The position numbers were made by a program, and so were the translations under genes. Below, in pieces: positions 47,030-59,635 of a stretch of DNA of 64,000 nt. This stretch comes from Saccopteryx bilineata. Taxonomy: Eukaryota > Chordata > Mammalia > Chiroptera > Emballonuridae. The stretch covers positions 68,426,305 through 68,490,304 of the forward strand of contig NC_089498.1 in assembly GCF_036850765.1 (NCBI RefSeq), written 5' to 3'. The notes beneath the pieces are model-generated. The model was not told the DNA's origin. It saw only the letters and a list, made by a program, of their open reading frames with translations, and ran no database searches. Position 1 is the stretch's first letter, and every line of letters starts with the position of its first letter.

Positions 47030-47876
47030 ACAGTCGCAGAGCTCTACGGAAAAGCCACCTGGTCTCATCTCTTCAGGCAAAGGAGAACAGAAGCTCTATC
47101 TCCACACAGGCTGCAGATGGCTTTTCCAGTCCATCTGAATCATTACCAGCTAGAAGCAGCGGTCATTGGGACTTGGATATGATCTGCAAAGTATAGAATT
47201 GTGACAATTCCAGTGCCAGGCAGAATTTTCCTGGATGTGGACTTTTCCTGGACTCCTGCTCCTTGTGACAGCTCCTAACAGACTGAACTGGGGTTGGGTT
47301 GCATTTTTAAGGGATTTGGCATGGTGTTGGGGCCAACTTGGACTTGGTGAACATGTTAAGGACACTAATCCTCTATGGAGTCTTGCTGTATTGGCCAAGA
47401 GGTTGCTTAAAGGCTTTAATCACTGTAAAAACAAATAGAAGACTGGATGAAGAAAATTTGGCCATATACACCATGGTATACTATTCAGCCATAACAAATG
47501 ATGACATCGGATCACTTAATCCGATGGGATCTTGATAACATTATAGGGAGTGAAATAAGTAAATCAGAAAAGAACAAGAACTGCAGGATTCCATACATTG
47601 GTGGGACATAAAAATGAGACTAAAATACATGGACAAGAGAGTGGTGGTTATGGAGGCCAGGGGGAGGAAAGGAGGGAGAGGGAGAGGGGGAAAGAAAGGG
47701 GCACAAAGAAAAGTAGATAGAAGGTGATGGAGGACAATCGGACTTTGGGTGATGGGTATGCAACAGATTGAATGACAAGATAACCTGGACAGGTTTTCTT
47801 TGAATATATGTACCCTGATTTATTGATGTCACACCATTAAAATTAATAAAAATTTATTTATAAAAAAAATTCTAGA
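47030..47876 (+). mobile_element. Second copy of the ERV-LTR/L1 chimera
   Basis: An LTR-like segment (about 47046-47426) is similar along its length to the complement of 24910-25290. It ends CTTAAAGGCTTTAATCACTG followed by an A-rich run (47427-47434). L1 ORF2 3' sequence starts immediately (ATAGAAGACTGGATGAAG, 47434), with the unusual shared words CACCATGGTATACTATTCAG and TGCAGGATTCC. The L1 part continues through the G-rich 3'UTR (47651-47700) to an A-rich tail near 47868-47876. Unlike the copy at 24195 it has more retroviral sequence upstream (43935-47029). Confidence 0.75.
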
Positions 47877-50800
47877 TGTTTATTGTTTCTAACCATGAGC
47901 ACGATATATGCTTCCACTTGTTTCTATCTTCCTTGATTTCTTTTATCAATGTTTTATAATTTTCTGAGTACAAGTCTTTAGTCTCCTTGGTAAAATGTAC
48001 TCCTAGATACTTAATTTATTTGGTTGTAATAGTAAAGGGGATTGTTTCTTAATTTCACTTTCTGACTGTTCATTGTTGGTGTATAAAAATGCCTCTAATT
48101 TCTGAGTATAAATTTTATATCCAGCCATTTTTCTAAATTCATTTATCAGGTCCAGTAGTTTTTTGACTGAGACTTTAGGGTTTTCTATATACAATATCAT
48201 ATCATCTGCAAATAATGATAGCTTTACCTTTTCTTTTCCAACTTAAATGCCTTTCGTTTCTTCTTCTTCTCTGATTGCTGTGGCTAGGACTTCCAGGACT
48301 ATGCAGAATAAGAGTGGTAAAAGGGAGCACCCCATCCTTGTTCCAGATCTTAATGGGCTTTTAATTTTTGCCCATTATGTATAATGCTGGCTGTAGGTTT
48401 GTCATAAATGGCCTTTATCATGTTGAGGTATGTTCCCTGTATTCCCACTTTGCTGAGAGTTTTGATCATGAATGGGTATTGGATTTTATCAAATGCTTTT
48501 TCTGCATCTATTGAAATTATCATGTGGTTTTTCTTATTCCTTTTGTTTATGTGATGAATCTTATTGATTGATTTGTGAATATTTTAAAAACCTTGCCTCC
48601 CCAGAATAAATCCCCCTTCATCATTGTGTATGATTTTTTCTATATATTGCTGGATCCAGCTTGCTAACATTTTGTTGAGGATTTTAGCCTGTATATTCAT
48701 CAGGGATATTGGCCTATAGTTTTCTTTCATTGTATCTTTCCCTGGTTTTGGAATCAGAATTACGCTCGCCTCATAAAAGGAGCTTGGAAGTCTTCCTTCC
48801 TCTTGAATTTTTTGAAATAGCTTGAGAAGGTTAGGAGTTAGTTCTTCTTTGAATATTTGGTATAATTCATTTGTGAAGCCATCTGGCCCATGACTTTTTC
48901 TTGTTGGGAGTTTTTTGATCACTGTTTCGGTCTCATTTGGTGTAATTAGTCTGTTCAGGTTTTCTGATTCTTCCAAATTGACTTTTGGAAGATTATTTGT
49001 TTCAAGGAATTTGTCCATTTAATTAATAGTTTTTTGGCATACAGTTCTTCATATTTTCTTAGAATATTTTGTATTTCTGTTGTGTCAGTTGTTATTTCTC
49101 CACTCTCATTTCTAATTTTAATTATTTCAGTTTCTCTCTTTTTTTCTTGGTGACTCTAGTTAAAGGTTAATCAATCTTGTTTACCTTTTCAAAGAACCAG
49201 CTCCTACTTTCATTGATCCTCTGTATTGTTTCTTTAGTCTCTCTGTAATTTATTTCTGCTCTGATCTTTATTATTTTCTTCCTTCTACTACATTTGGGCT
49301 TTACTTGCTGTTCTTTTTCTAGTTCTTTTAGATATAGGGTTAAGTTGTTTATTTGAGCTTGTTATAGCTTCTTACAGTGTGCCTGTAGTGCTATAAACTT
49401 CCATCTCAGTATTGCTTTCACTGTGTCCCATAAATTTTCAGTTGTTGTATATTCATTATCATTCATTTCTAATAATTTTTTTATTTCTTCTTTGATCTTA
49501 TTCTTAATCCATTCATTATTTAACAATTTGCTATTTAGTTTCCATGTGTTTGAGAATTTTTGAGCTTTTCTGTTGTGGTTGATTTCTAGTTTCATGCCAT
49601 TGTGATCAGAGAAAGTGCTTGATATGATTTTAATCTTCTTAATTTGTTGAGACCACTTTTGTTCCCTAACATGTGGTCTATCCTAGAGAATGTACCATGA
49701 GCTCTTGAAAAGAATGTATATTCTGCTGCTTTAGGGTGAAAGGTTCTGAAGATATATATTAAGTTGAGTAGATCTAGTGTGTCCTTTAAGTCTGCTGTTT
49801 CTTTGTTAATTTTCATCTCAAAGATCTATCTAGTGATGTTAGTGGGGTATTGAAATCCCCTACTATTATAGTATTACTATTGATCTTGCTCTTTATATCC
49901 ATCAAAGTCTGTTTTATATATTTAGGTGCTCCTATATTAGGTGTGTAGATATTTATAATAGTTATATCTTCCTGTTGGATTGCTCCCTTTATCATTATGT
50001 AGTGGCCTTCTTTATCTCTTACTATATTTTTTGTTTTAAAGTCTATTTTGTCAGATATAAGTATTGCTACCCCAGCTTTTTTTTTTTCATTTTCATTTGT
50101 GTGAAATGTTTTTTTTCCATCATTTTACCTTCAGTCCATGTGCATCTTTTATTTTAAGGTGTGTCTCTTGTAGACAGCATATGTACGGGTCCTGTTTTCT
50201 AATCCATGCAGCTACCCTATGTGTTTTGATTGGGTCATTTAATCCATTTACATTTAAGGTTATTATTGATATGTAGTTGTTTATTGCCATTTTATTCTTT
50301 AAATCTGTATTCCTCTTTTGCTATATTCTTTTCCCACTTTGATCTGTTTATAACATGCCCCTTAACATTTCCTGCAGCATTAGTTTGGTAGTAATGAATT
50401 CCTTGAGCTTTTTTTTTGTCTGGAAAACTTTTTATTTCTCCTTCAATTTTAAATGATAGCCTTGCTGTATAAAGTAGTCTTAGTTGTAGGATCTTGTTCT
50501 GCATTACTTTGAATATTTTTTGCCATTTCCTTCTGGCCTCAAGTGTTTCTGTTGAGAAGTCTGATGTCTTATGGAGGCTCCTTTATAGGTGACAGCATTT
50601 TCTTTAGCAGCTTTTAATATTTTCTCTTTATCACTTAGCTTTGGTATTTTAATTCTGATCTGTCTTGGTGTAGGTTTCCTTGGTTTTCTATTTAGTAGAG
50701 TCCTCTATCCTACTTGAACTTGTGAGAGTTTCTCCTGCATTAATTATATGTAAGTTTTCAGCTATGATATGATTGAACAAAGTCTCTATCCTTTGTTCTT

Positions 50801-50895
50801 TCTCTTCTTCTTCAGGAACCCCTATAATGCAGATGTTATTTCTCTTTTTGAGTCTCTTTTTTTTTCTTCTCTGCTTTCATGCCTTCATTCCAGTC
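47877..50895 (-). mobile_element. Twin-primed L1: inverted 5' segment
   Basis: Antisense L1 of the older family. Read from right to left it shows the ORF1 end (to about 50300), ORF2 start near 50290, endonuclease (GDFNTPLTSLDRSL at about 49830; SDH near 49600), RT fingers and palm ([34 protein letters not shown] at about 48660-48720; [20 protein letters not shown] at about 48200-48140), and it stops within the thumb at AATAAACATC (47881-47890). The same L1 continues in the opposite orientation at 50896. Multiple frameshifts. Confidence 0.85.
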
Positions 50896-52510
50896 TATAT
50901 ACCCAAAGCAATTTATAAATTTAATGCAATACCAATTAAAATACCAATGACTTACTTTGAAGATATAGATCACGTATTCTAAAAATTTACATGGAACCAA
51001 AAGAGAACATGAATAGCCACAGCAATCTTAAAATGAAGAATAAAGGGTAAGTTATCACACGTCCTGATATAAAGCTATACTACAAGGCCATTGTACTCAA
51101 AACAGCCTGGTATTGGCATAAAACAGAAAGGAGAACCCAGAAATAAACCCACAGCTCTATGGACAATGGATATTTGACAAAGGAGGTAAGGAAATACAAT
51201 GGAGTAAAGACAGCCTCTTCAACAAATGGTGTTGGAAATATTGGACAGCTACCTGCAAAAAAATGAAACTAGACCACCAACTTACACCATTCACAAAAAT
51301 AAACTCAAAATGGATAAAAGACTTAAATGTAAGGCATGAAACCATAAGCATCTTAGATGAAAACATAGGCAGTAAGCTCTCCAACATCTTTCACAGTGAT
51401 ATATTTGCTGATTTATCTCCATGGGCAAGTGCAATAAAGACAGGATAAACAAATGGGACTATATCAAACTAAAAAGCTTTTGCACAGCTAAAGATAATAA
51501 GAATAGAATAAAAAGACAAATGTCACAATGTGAGACCATATTTGACAGTACGTCTGATAAGGGGTTAATAACCAAAATTTATAAAGAATTTGTAAATCTT
51601 AACACCAGAAAGACAAACAATCCAATTAAACAATGGGCAAAAGAAATGAATAGACACTTCTCCAAAGAGGACATACAGATGGCCAATAGGCATATAAAAA
51701 ATGCTCAACATCCCTAATCATTAAAGAAATGCAAATTAAAACCACAATGAGATATCACCTCACACCAGTCAGAATGGCGCTCATCAACAAACAACACAAA
51801 ATAAGTGCTAGCGAGTATGTGGAGAAAAGGGAACCCTCCTACAGTGCTGGTAGAAATGCAGACTGGTGCAGCCTCTGTGGAAAACAGTATGAAGATTCCT
51901 CAAAAAAATTGAAAATCAAACTACCTTTGACCCAGCTATACCACTTTTAAAAATATAATCCAAGAACACTATAGAACTGTTCCAGACAGAGAAATGCAGC
52001 CCCATGTTTATGGCAGCATTGTTCACAAGAGCAAAGATCTAGAAACAGCCCAAGTGTCCGTCAGAGGACAAGCGGATTAAAAAGCTTTGGTACACATATA
52101 CTATGGAATACTACTCAGCCATAAGAAATGATGACATCGGATTATTTACAATAACATGGATGGACCTTGATAACATTATACAGAGTGAAATAAGTAAATC
52201 AGAAAAAATTAAGAACTATATAAACACATACATAGATAAGACATAAAAATGAGAGTCAGAAACATGGATAAGAATGTGATGGTAACAGGGGGTAGGGTGA
52301 AGGAGTGGGGAAGGAGTGAGGAAGGAGAGGGTGGGGGTAGGGGGAGGGGAGGGGCACAATAAAAACCAGATAGAAGGTGACAGAAGAAATTTGACTTTGG
52401 CAGAGGGGTATGCAGCATAATCAAATGTCAAGATAATCTGGAGATGTTTTCTCGGAACATATCTACCCTGATTTATAAATGTCACTGCATTAAAATTAAA
52501 TAAAATAAGA
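50896..52510 (+). mobile_element. Twin-primed L1: 3' segment
   Basis: Starts at TATACCCAAAGCAATTTATA, which in uninterrupted copies (61501-61550) lies only about 11 bases beyond the point where the inverted segment ends. It runs through the ORF2 thumb and C-terminus (about 51040-52200, many lesions), a G-rich 3'UTR (52287-52354), and an AATAAAATAAG-type tail to about 52510. Together with 47877-50895 this is one L1 insertion with a 5' inversion. Confidence 0.85.
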
Positions 52511-52515
52511 TAAAC

Positions 52516-55500
52516 AAATTCCTAGAAACAAACAATAATGAGTATACATTAACTCAAAATTTATGGGACACAGCAAAAGCAGTCCTGAGAGGGAAGTTCA
52601 CAGCATTACAGACATACCTCAAGAAGCTAGAAAAACCTCAAATGAACAACTTGACCCTGCATCTAAAAGAACTAGATAAAGAACAGCAAGTAAATCTCAG
52701 AGCTAGTAGAAAGAAGGAAATAATAAAGATCAGAGCAGAAATAAATGACATAGAGGCTAAAGAAACAATACAGAAGATCAATAAAACAAGGAGATGGTTA
52801 TTTGAAAAGGTAAACAAGATCAATAAACCTTTAATCAGACTAACCAAGAAAAAAAGAGAGAGGACTCAAATAAATAAAATTAGAAATGAGAGTAGAGAAA
52901 TAACAACTGACACAACAGAAATACAAAATATTGTAAGAAAATACTATGAAGAAGTATACGCCAAAAAACTAGACAACCTAGATGAAATGGACAAATTCCT
53001 TGAAACAAATAATCTTCCAAAAATCAATCTGGAAGAATCAGAAAATCTAAACAGACTGATTATAACAAATGAGATTGAAACAGTTATCAAAAAATTCCCA
53101 AAAAAGAAAAGTCCTGGGCCTGGTGGCTTTACAAGTGAATTCTACCAAATATTCAAAGAAGAACTAACTCCTAACCTTCTCAAGCTATTTCAAAAAATTC
53201 AAGAGGAAGGAAGACTTCCAAGCTCCTTTAATGGGGCGAGCATAAATCTGATTCCAAAACCAGGAAAAGACAACACAAAGAAATAAAGTATAGACCAATA
53301 TCCCTGATGAATTTAGATGCTAAAATCCTCAACAAAATATTAGCAAACCGGATCCAGCAATATATGGAAAAAATCATACACCATGATTTTTTTTTACAGG
53401 TAGTTGCAGGTAGTATAAAAAATCATGACCATGATCAAGTGGGATTTACTCTTGGGAAGCAAGGCTGGTACAATATTGGCAAATCAGTCAATGTGATTCA
53501 TCACTTAAACAAAATTAAGGAGAAAAACCACACGATAATTTTAATAGATGCAGAAAAGGCATTTGATAAAATCCAGCACCCATTCATGATCAAAACTATC
53601 AGCAAAGTGGGAATACAGGGAACATACCTCAACATGATAAAGGCCATCTATGACAAACCCACAGCCAACATCATACTCAATGGGAAAAAATTAAAAGCAA
53701 TTCCCTTAAGATCTGGAACAAGGCAGGGGTGCCCCCTTTCACCACTCTTATTCAGCATAGTTCTGAATGTCCTATGCATAGCAATCAGACAAGAAAAAGA
53801 AATAAAAGGCATCCAAATTGGAAAAGAAGAAGTAAAACTATCATTATTTGCAGATCATATGATATCGTATATAGAAAACCCTAAAGTCTCAGTCAAAAAA
53901 CTACTAGACCTGATAAATAAATTCAGCAAGGTGGCAGGATATAAAATTAATACTCAGAAATAAGAGGCATTTTTATACACTAACAATGAACTGTCAGAAA
54001 GAGAAATTAAGGAAGCAATCCCCTTTACCACGCAACCCAAAAAATAAAGTACCTAGGAATAAATTTAACCAGGGAGATTAAAGACTTATACTCGGAAAAT
54101 TATAAAACATTGATAAAAGAAATCAGGGAAGATACAAACAAGTGGAAGCATATACCATGCTCATGGTTAGAAAGAATAAACATCATTAAAATGTCTATAT
54201 TACCCAAATCAATTAATAAATTCAATGCAATACTGATTAAAATACCAGTGACTTACTTCAAAGATATAAAAGACATATTCCAAAAATTTATATGGAACCA
54301 AAAGAGAGCACGAATAGCCTCAGCATTCTTGAAAAGGAAGAATAAAGTGGGAGGTATCAAACTTCTGGATATCAAGTTATACTAAAAGGCCATTGTTTTC
54401 AAAATAGCTTGGTACTGGCATAAGAACAGGCATATAGATCAATGGAACAGAATAGAGAAACCAGAAATAAACTCACAGCTGTATGGACAACTGATATTTG
54501 ACAAAGGACATAAGAGCATACAATGGGGTAAAGACAGTCTCTTTAATAAATGGTGTTGGGAAAATTGGACAACTACTTGCAAAAAAATGAAACTAGAGCA
54601 CCAACTTACACCATGCCCAAAAATAAACTCAAAATGGATAAGACTTAAATGTAAGCCGAGAAACCATAAGTATCTTAGAAGAAAACATAGGCAGTAAGCT
54701 CTCCGACATCTCTCGCAGGAATATATTTGCCGATTTATCTCCATGGGCAAGTGAAATAAAAGACAGGATAAACAACTGAGACTATATCAAACTAAAGAGA
54801 TTTTGCACAGCTAAAGACAATAAGAACAGAATAAAGAGACAAAGTACACAATGGGAGAACATATTTGACAATATGTCTGATAAGGGGTTAATAACCAAAT
54901 TTATAAAGAACTTGTAAAAATCAATACCAGGAAGACAAACAATGCAATCAAAAAATGAGCAAAAGAAATAAATAGATACTTCTCCAAAACGGACATACAG
55001 ATGGCCAATAGGCATATGAAAAAATGCTCAATAGCACTAATCATTAGAGAAATGCAAATTAACACCACAATTAGATATCACCTCACAACAGTTAGAATGG
55101 CGCTCATCAACAAAACAACACAGAATAAGTGCTGGCGAGTATGTGGAGAAAAAGGAACCCTCCTGCACTGCTGGTGGGAATACAGACTGGAGCAGCCACT
55201 GTGGAAACAGTATGGAGATTTCTCAAGAAATTAAAAATCGAACTGCCTTTTGACCCAACTCTCTTTAGGAATATACCCCAAGAACACCATAGCACTGTTT
55301 GAATAGAAGAATTGCATCCCCATGTTTATGACAGTATTGTTCACAATAGTGAAGATCTGGAAAAAGCCCAAGTGTTTGTCAGTGGATGAGTGGATTAAAA
55401 AGCTCTGATACATATATACTATGGACTACTACTCAGCCATAAGAAATGATGACAGTGGATCATTTACAACAACATAGATGGACCTTAATAACATTATACT

Positions 55501-55797
55501 GAGTGAAATAAGTAAATCAGAAAAAACTAAGAACTGTATGGTTCCATACAGAGGTTGGACATAAAAATGAGACTCAGAGACATGGACAAGAGTGTGGGGG
55601 TTATGGGTGGGGGGGAAGAGAGGGAGAAGGTTGGGGGAGGGGAGGAGCACAAAGAAAACCAGTTAGAAGGTGACAGAAGACAATTGGACTTTGGGTGATG
55701 GGAATGCAACATAATCAAATGTCAAAATAATCTGGAGATGTTTAATCTGAACATATGTACCCTGATTTATCAATGTCAACCCATTAAAATTAATTTA
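52516..55797 (+). pseudogene. ORF2: L1 ORF2 RT-to-end of the older L1, with lost RT active-site residue
   Basis: Resumes the ORF2 interrupted at 43606. Long frames at 52642-53286 and 53307-53963 hold the RT fingers and palm ([47 protein letters not shown]). The catalytic FADD is FADH (about 53850), replacing an essential Asp. A 48-base in-frame insertion bounded by ACCATGAT words lies at 53388-53435. Further frames to about 55370 give the thumb and Cys-rich end ([18 protein letters not shown]). The G-rich 3'UTR (55600-55650) and A tail end at about 55797. Not functional. Confidence 0.85.
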
Positions 55798-55847
55798 AAA
55801 AAAAGCTTCCCAGACAAAAACAAAAAACAAAAAAAAAACTCAAGGAG

Positions 55848-56230
55848 CCCTGGCCGGTTGGCTCAGCGGTAGAGCGTCGGCCTAGCATGCAGAGGACCCG
55901 GGTTCGATTCCCGGCCAGGGCACACAGGAGAAGCGCCCATTTGCTTCTCCACCCCTCCGCCGCACCTTCCTCTCTGTCTCTCTCTTCCCCTCCCTCAGCC
56001 AAGGCTCCATTGGAGCAAAGATGGCCCGGGCGCTGGGGATGGCTCTGTGGCCTCTGCCTCAGGTGCTAGAGTGGCTCTGGTCGCAACATGGCGACGCCCA
56101 GGATGGGCAGAGCATCGCCTCCTGGTGGGCAGAGCGTTGCCCCATGGTGGGCGTGCCGGGTGGATCCCGGTCGGGCGCATGCAGGAGTCTGTGTGACTGT
56201 CTCTCCCTGTTTCCAGCTTCAGAAAAAAAA
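55848..56230 (+). mobile_element. Ves-like long SINE, 17-bp target duplication, well preserved
   Basis: The head CCCTGGCCGGTTGGCTCAGC, A and B boxes (GGTTCGATTCC) and the whole body are present, with two GTGGGC(A/G)(G/T)-type units near 56125-56160. AAAAAAAACTCAAGGAG at 55831-55847 and 56231-56247 is the target duplication. Close to the family consensus as judged from the other copies, so probably recent. Confidence 0.93.
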
Positions 56231-56403
56231 AAAAAAAACTCAAGGAGTTCACTACAACCAAACCAATGCTGCAAGAAATGCTAAGGGGCCTGTTGTAAAC
56301 AGATCAAAGGGGGGAAAAGTATAGCAAAAAAGGAATACAGCTTTAAAGAATAAAATTGCAATAAACAACTACATATCAATAACTTTAAATATAAATGGGT
56401 TAA

Positions 56404-57613
56404 CACCGATGGCCAATAGGCATATGAAAAAATGCTCAACATCACTAATCATTAGAGAAATGCAAATTAAAACCACAATGAGATATCACTTCATACCAGT
56501 CAGAATGGCGCTCATCAACAAAACAACACAGAATAAGTGCTGGCGAGGATGTGAAGAAAGGGAACCCTCCTACACTGCTGGTGGGAATGCAGACTGGTGC
56601 AGCCACTCTTTAAAACAGTATGAGATTCCTCAAAAAATTAACAATCGAACTGCCTTTTGACCCAGCTATCCCACTTTTAGGAATATACCCTAAGAACACC
56701 ATAGAACTGTTCCAGACGGAGAAATGCGCCCCTATGTTTATGGCAGCATTGTTCACAATAGCGAAGATCTGAAAACAGCCCAACTGTCCATCAGTGGATG
56801 AGTGGATTAAAAAGATTTGGGCTCTGGCCAGTTGGCTCAGTGGTAGAGCATCGGCCTGGCATGCAGGAGTCCCAGGTTCAATTCCTGGCCAGGGCACACA
56901 GGGGAGGGGCCCATCTGCTTCTCCACCCGTCCCCCTCTCCTCCTGTCCTTCCTCTCTGTCTCTCTCTTCCCCTCCCGCAACCGAGGCTCCATTGGAGCAA
57001 GGTTGGCCCAGGCGCTGGGGATGGCTCTGTGGCCTCTGCCTCAGGCACTGGGGTGGCTCTGGTTGTAACGGAGCGACACCCCAGATGGCAGAGCATCGCC
57101 CCCTGGTGGGCGTGCTGGGTGGATCCCGGTTGGCCACATGCTGGAGTCTTGTCTGACAGCCTACCCGTTTCTGGCTTCGGAAAAATACATAAAAAAAAAG
57201 ATTTGGTACATATATACTATGGAATGCTACTCAACCATAAGAAATGATGACATCAGATCATTTACAATAACATGGATGGACCTTGGTAACATTATACTGA
57301 GTGAAATAAGTAAATCAGAAACAACTAAGAATTATATGATTTCATACATAGATGAGACATAAAAATGAGACTCAGAGAGATGTAGAAGAATGTGATGGTA
57401 CAGGGAGGGGGAGAGAAAGGAGAAAGAGGAGGTGGGGGGAGGGTGGATGCACAAAGAAAACCAGATAGAATGTGACAGAAGACAATCTGACTTTGGGTGA
57501 GGGGTATGCAAATAATCAAATGTCAAAATAATCTGGAGATGTTTTCTCTGAACATATGTACCCCAATTTATCAATGTCACCACATTAAAATTAAAAAATT
57601 AAAATTAAAAAAG
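56404..57613 (+). mobile_element. 5'-truncated L1 3' end inserted at the ORF2 start of another L1
   Basis: From GATGGCCAATAGGCATATG (ORF2 C-terminal part) through the Cys-rich end, the 3'UTR with a G-rich tract (57402-57448) and an AAAATTAAAA tail. Flanks TAAATGGGTTAA (56392-56403) and TAAATGCTTTAA (57614-57625) appear to be a target duplication with two differences, and the host L1 reads continuously across it. Contains the SINE at 56821-57194. Confidence 0.78.
56821..57194 (+). mobile_element. Ves-like long SINE, 12-bp target duplication
   Basis: The head GCTCTGGCCAGTTGGCTCAG, intact A and B boxes (GGTTCAATTCC), body and tail. AAAAAGATTTGG flanks it at 56809-56820 and 57195-57206, inside the ORF2 C-terminal codons of the L1 fragment. 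Confidence 0.92.
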
Positions 57614-59635
57614 TAAATGCTTTAAATGATCCAATCAAGAGACATAGGGTAGCTTTGTGAATAAAACAGGACCTATACATATGCTGTCTATAAGAGACAC
57701 ACCTTAAAACAAAAGATGCACATAGATTGAAGGTAAAAGTATAGAAAAAAATATTTCATGCAAATGGAAATGAAAAAAAAGCTGGGGTAGCAATACTTAT
57801 ATTAGACAAAATGGACTTTAAAACAAAGAGATAAAGAACATCAATACATAATGATAAAGAGAGTAATCCAACAGAAAGATATAATTATTATAAATATCTA
57901 CACACCTAATATAGGAGCACCTAAATATATAAAGCAGACTTTGGTGGATATAAAGAGTGAGAGCAACAGCAATACTATAATAGTATGAGATTTCAATACC
58001 CCACTAATATCACTAGATAGATCTTTGAGATGAAAATTAACAAAGAAACAGCAGACTTAAAGGACACACTGGATCAACTCAATTTAATAGATATCTTCAG
58101 AACCTTTCACCCTAAAGCAGCCATATATATATTCTTTTCAAGTGCTCATGGTACATTCTCTAGGATAGACCACGTGTTAAGGCACAACAGCGGTTAACAA
58201 GTTTAAGAAGATTGAAATGATATCAAACATTTTCTCTGATCACAATGGCATGGAGATAGAAATCAACCACAACAGAAAAACTGAAAAATACTCAAACACT
58301 TGGAAACTAAATAGCATATTATTAAACAACAAATGGGTTAACAATGATATCAAAGAAAAAATTTAAAAATTCCTAGAAATGAATGATAATGAGCATACAT
58401 CAACTCAAAATTTATGGGACACAGCAAAAGCAGTCCTGAGAGGGAAGTTCGTAGCATTACAGGAATACCTTAAGAATCTAGAAAAGATTCAAATAAACAA
58501 TTTGACCCTGCATCTAAAAGACCTAGAAAAATAATAGCAAGTAAAGCCCAGACGTAGTAGAAGGAAGGAAATAATAAAGATCAGAGCAGAAATAAATGAC
58601 ATAGATGCTAAAGAAACAACAGAGGTTCAATAAAACCAGGAGCTAGTTTTTTGAAAAGTTAAACAAGATCAATGAACCTTCAACCAGACTCACCAAGAAA
58701 AAAAGAGAAAGTGCTCAAATAAATAAAATTAGAAATGAGAGTGGAGAAATAACAACTGACACAACAGAAATACAAAACATTGTAAGAAAATACTATGAAG
58801 AACTCTATGCCAAAAAATTAGACAACCTAGATGAAATGGACAAATTCCCTGAAACATATAATCTTCCAAAAATTAATCTGGAAGAATCATAAAACCTAAA
58901 CAGACCAATTGCAACAAAGAAGATCAAAACAGTTATCAAAAAACTCCCAAAAGAAAAGTCCTGGTCCTGATGGCTTCACAAGTGAATTCTACCAAATAGT
59001 CAAAGAAAAACTAACTCCTATCCTTCTCAACCTATTTCAAAAAATTCAGGATGAAGGAAGACTTCCAAGTTTCTTTTATAAGGCGAGCATAATTCTGATT
59101 CCAAAACTAGGTAAAGACAACACAAAGAAAGAACAGTATAGGCCAATATTCCTGATGAATTCAGTTGCTAAAATCCTCAACAACAATCCAGCAATATATG
59201 AAAAAAATTATAAATTATGATCAAGTAGGATTTATTCTGGGGAGGCAAGGCTTGTACAATATTTTCAAATCAATCAATGTGATTCATCACATAAACAAAA
59301 GGAAGGAGAAAAACCACACAATAATTTCAATAGATGCATAAAAAGCATTTGATAAAATCCAGCATCCATTTATGATCAAAACTCTCAGCAAATGGGAATA
59401 CAGGGAACATTCGTCAACATGATAAAGGCCATCTATGACAAACCCACAGCCAACATCATACTCAATGGGAAAAAATTAAAAGCAATCCCCTTAAGATCAG
59501 GGACAAGGTAGGGGTGCCCCTTTTTACCATTCTTATTCAACATAGTTCTGGAATTCCAGCCACAGCAATAAGATGAGAAGAAGAAAAAAAAAAAGGCATC
59601 TAATTTGGAAAAAAAGAAGTAAAACTATCATTATT
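57614..59635 (+). pseudogene. ORF2: L1 ORF2 endonuclease to RT palm (third older L1)
   Basis: Recognisable in order: the residues after the ORF2 start (ALNDPIKRHRVAL), GDFNTPL-like (the Gly-Asp pair is mutated at about 57985), FHPKAA at about 58105, SDH at about 58240, RT fingers (58909-59220 open; [20 protein letters not shown]), a palm segment with a TAA in [10 protein letters not shown] at about 59339, and RQGCP-like at 59505 (stop). Dense stops and indels. Confidence 0.82.

Larger units (their letters stand above)
40543..55797 (+). mobile_element. Older-family L1 (second L1 family), split by an 8.9-kb insertion
   Basis: The 5' end GTGGCAAGATGACGATGGAG resembles a mammalian L1 start. It is followed by a GC-richer 5'UTR (to about 41950), ORF1 (about 41956-43190), part of the ORF2 endonuclease (43195-43606), then a gap. 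The same reading resumes at 52516 and continues through RT to the 3'UTR ending at about 55797. AAATTCCTA at 43599-43607 and 52516-52524 brackets the intervening material. The ORF2 style ([29 protein letters not shown]) differs consistently from the young L1s, so this is another L1 lineage. Confidence 0.75.

Noticed and set aside
47877..55797. Large inverted repeat as a regulated palindrome
   Set aside because: The inverted similarity is explained by an L1 with a 5' inversion next to other L1s in opposite orientation.
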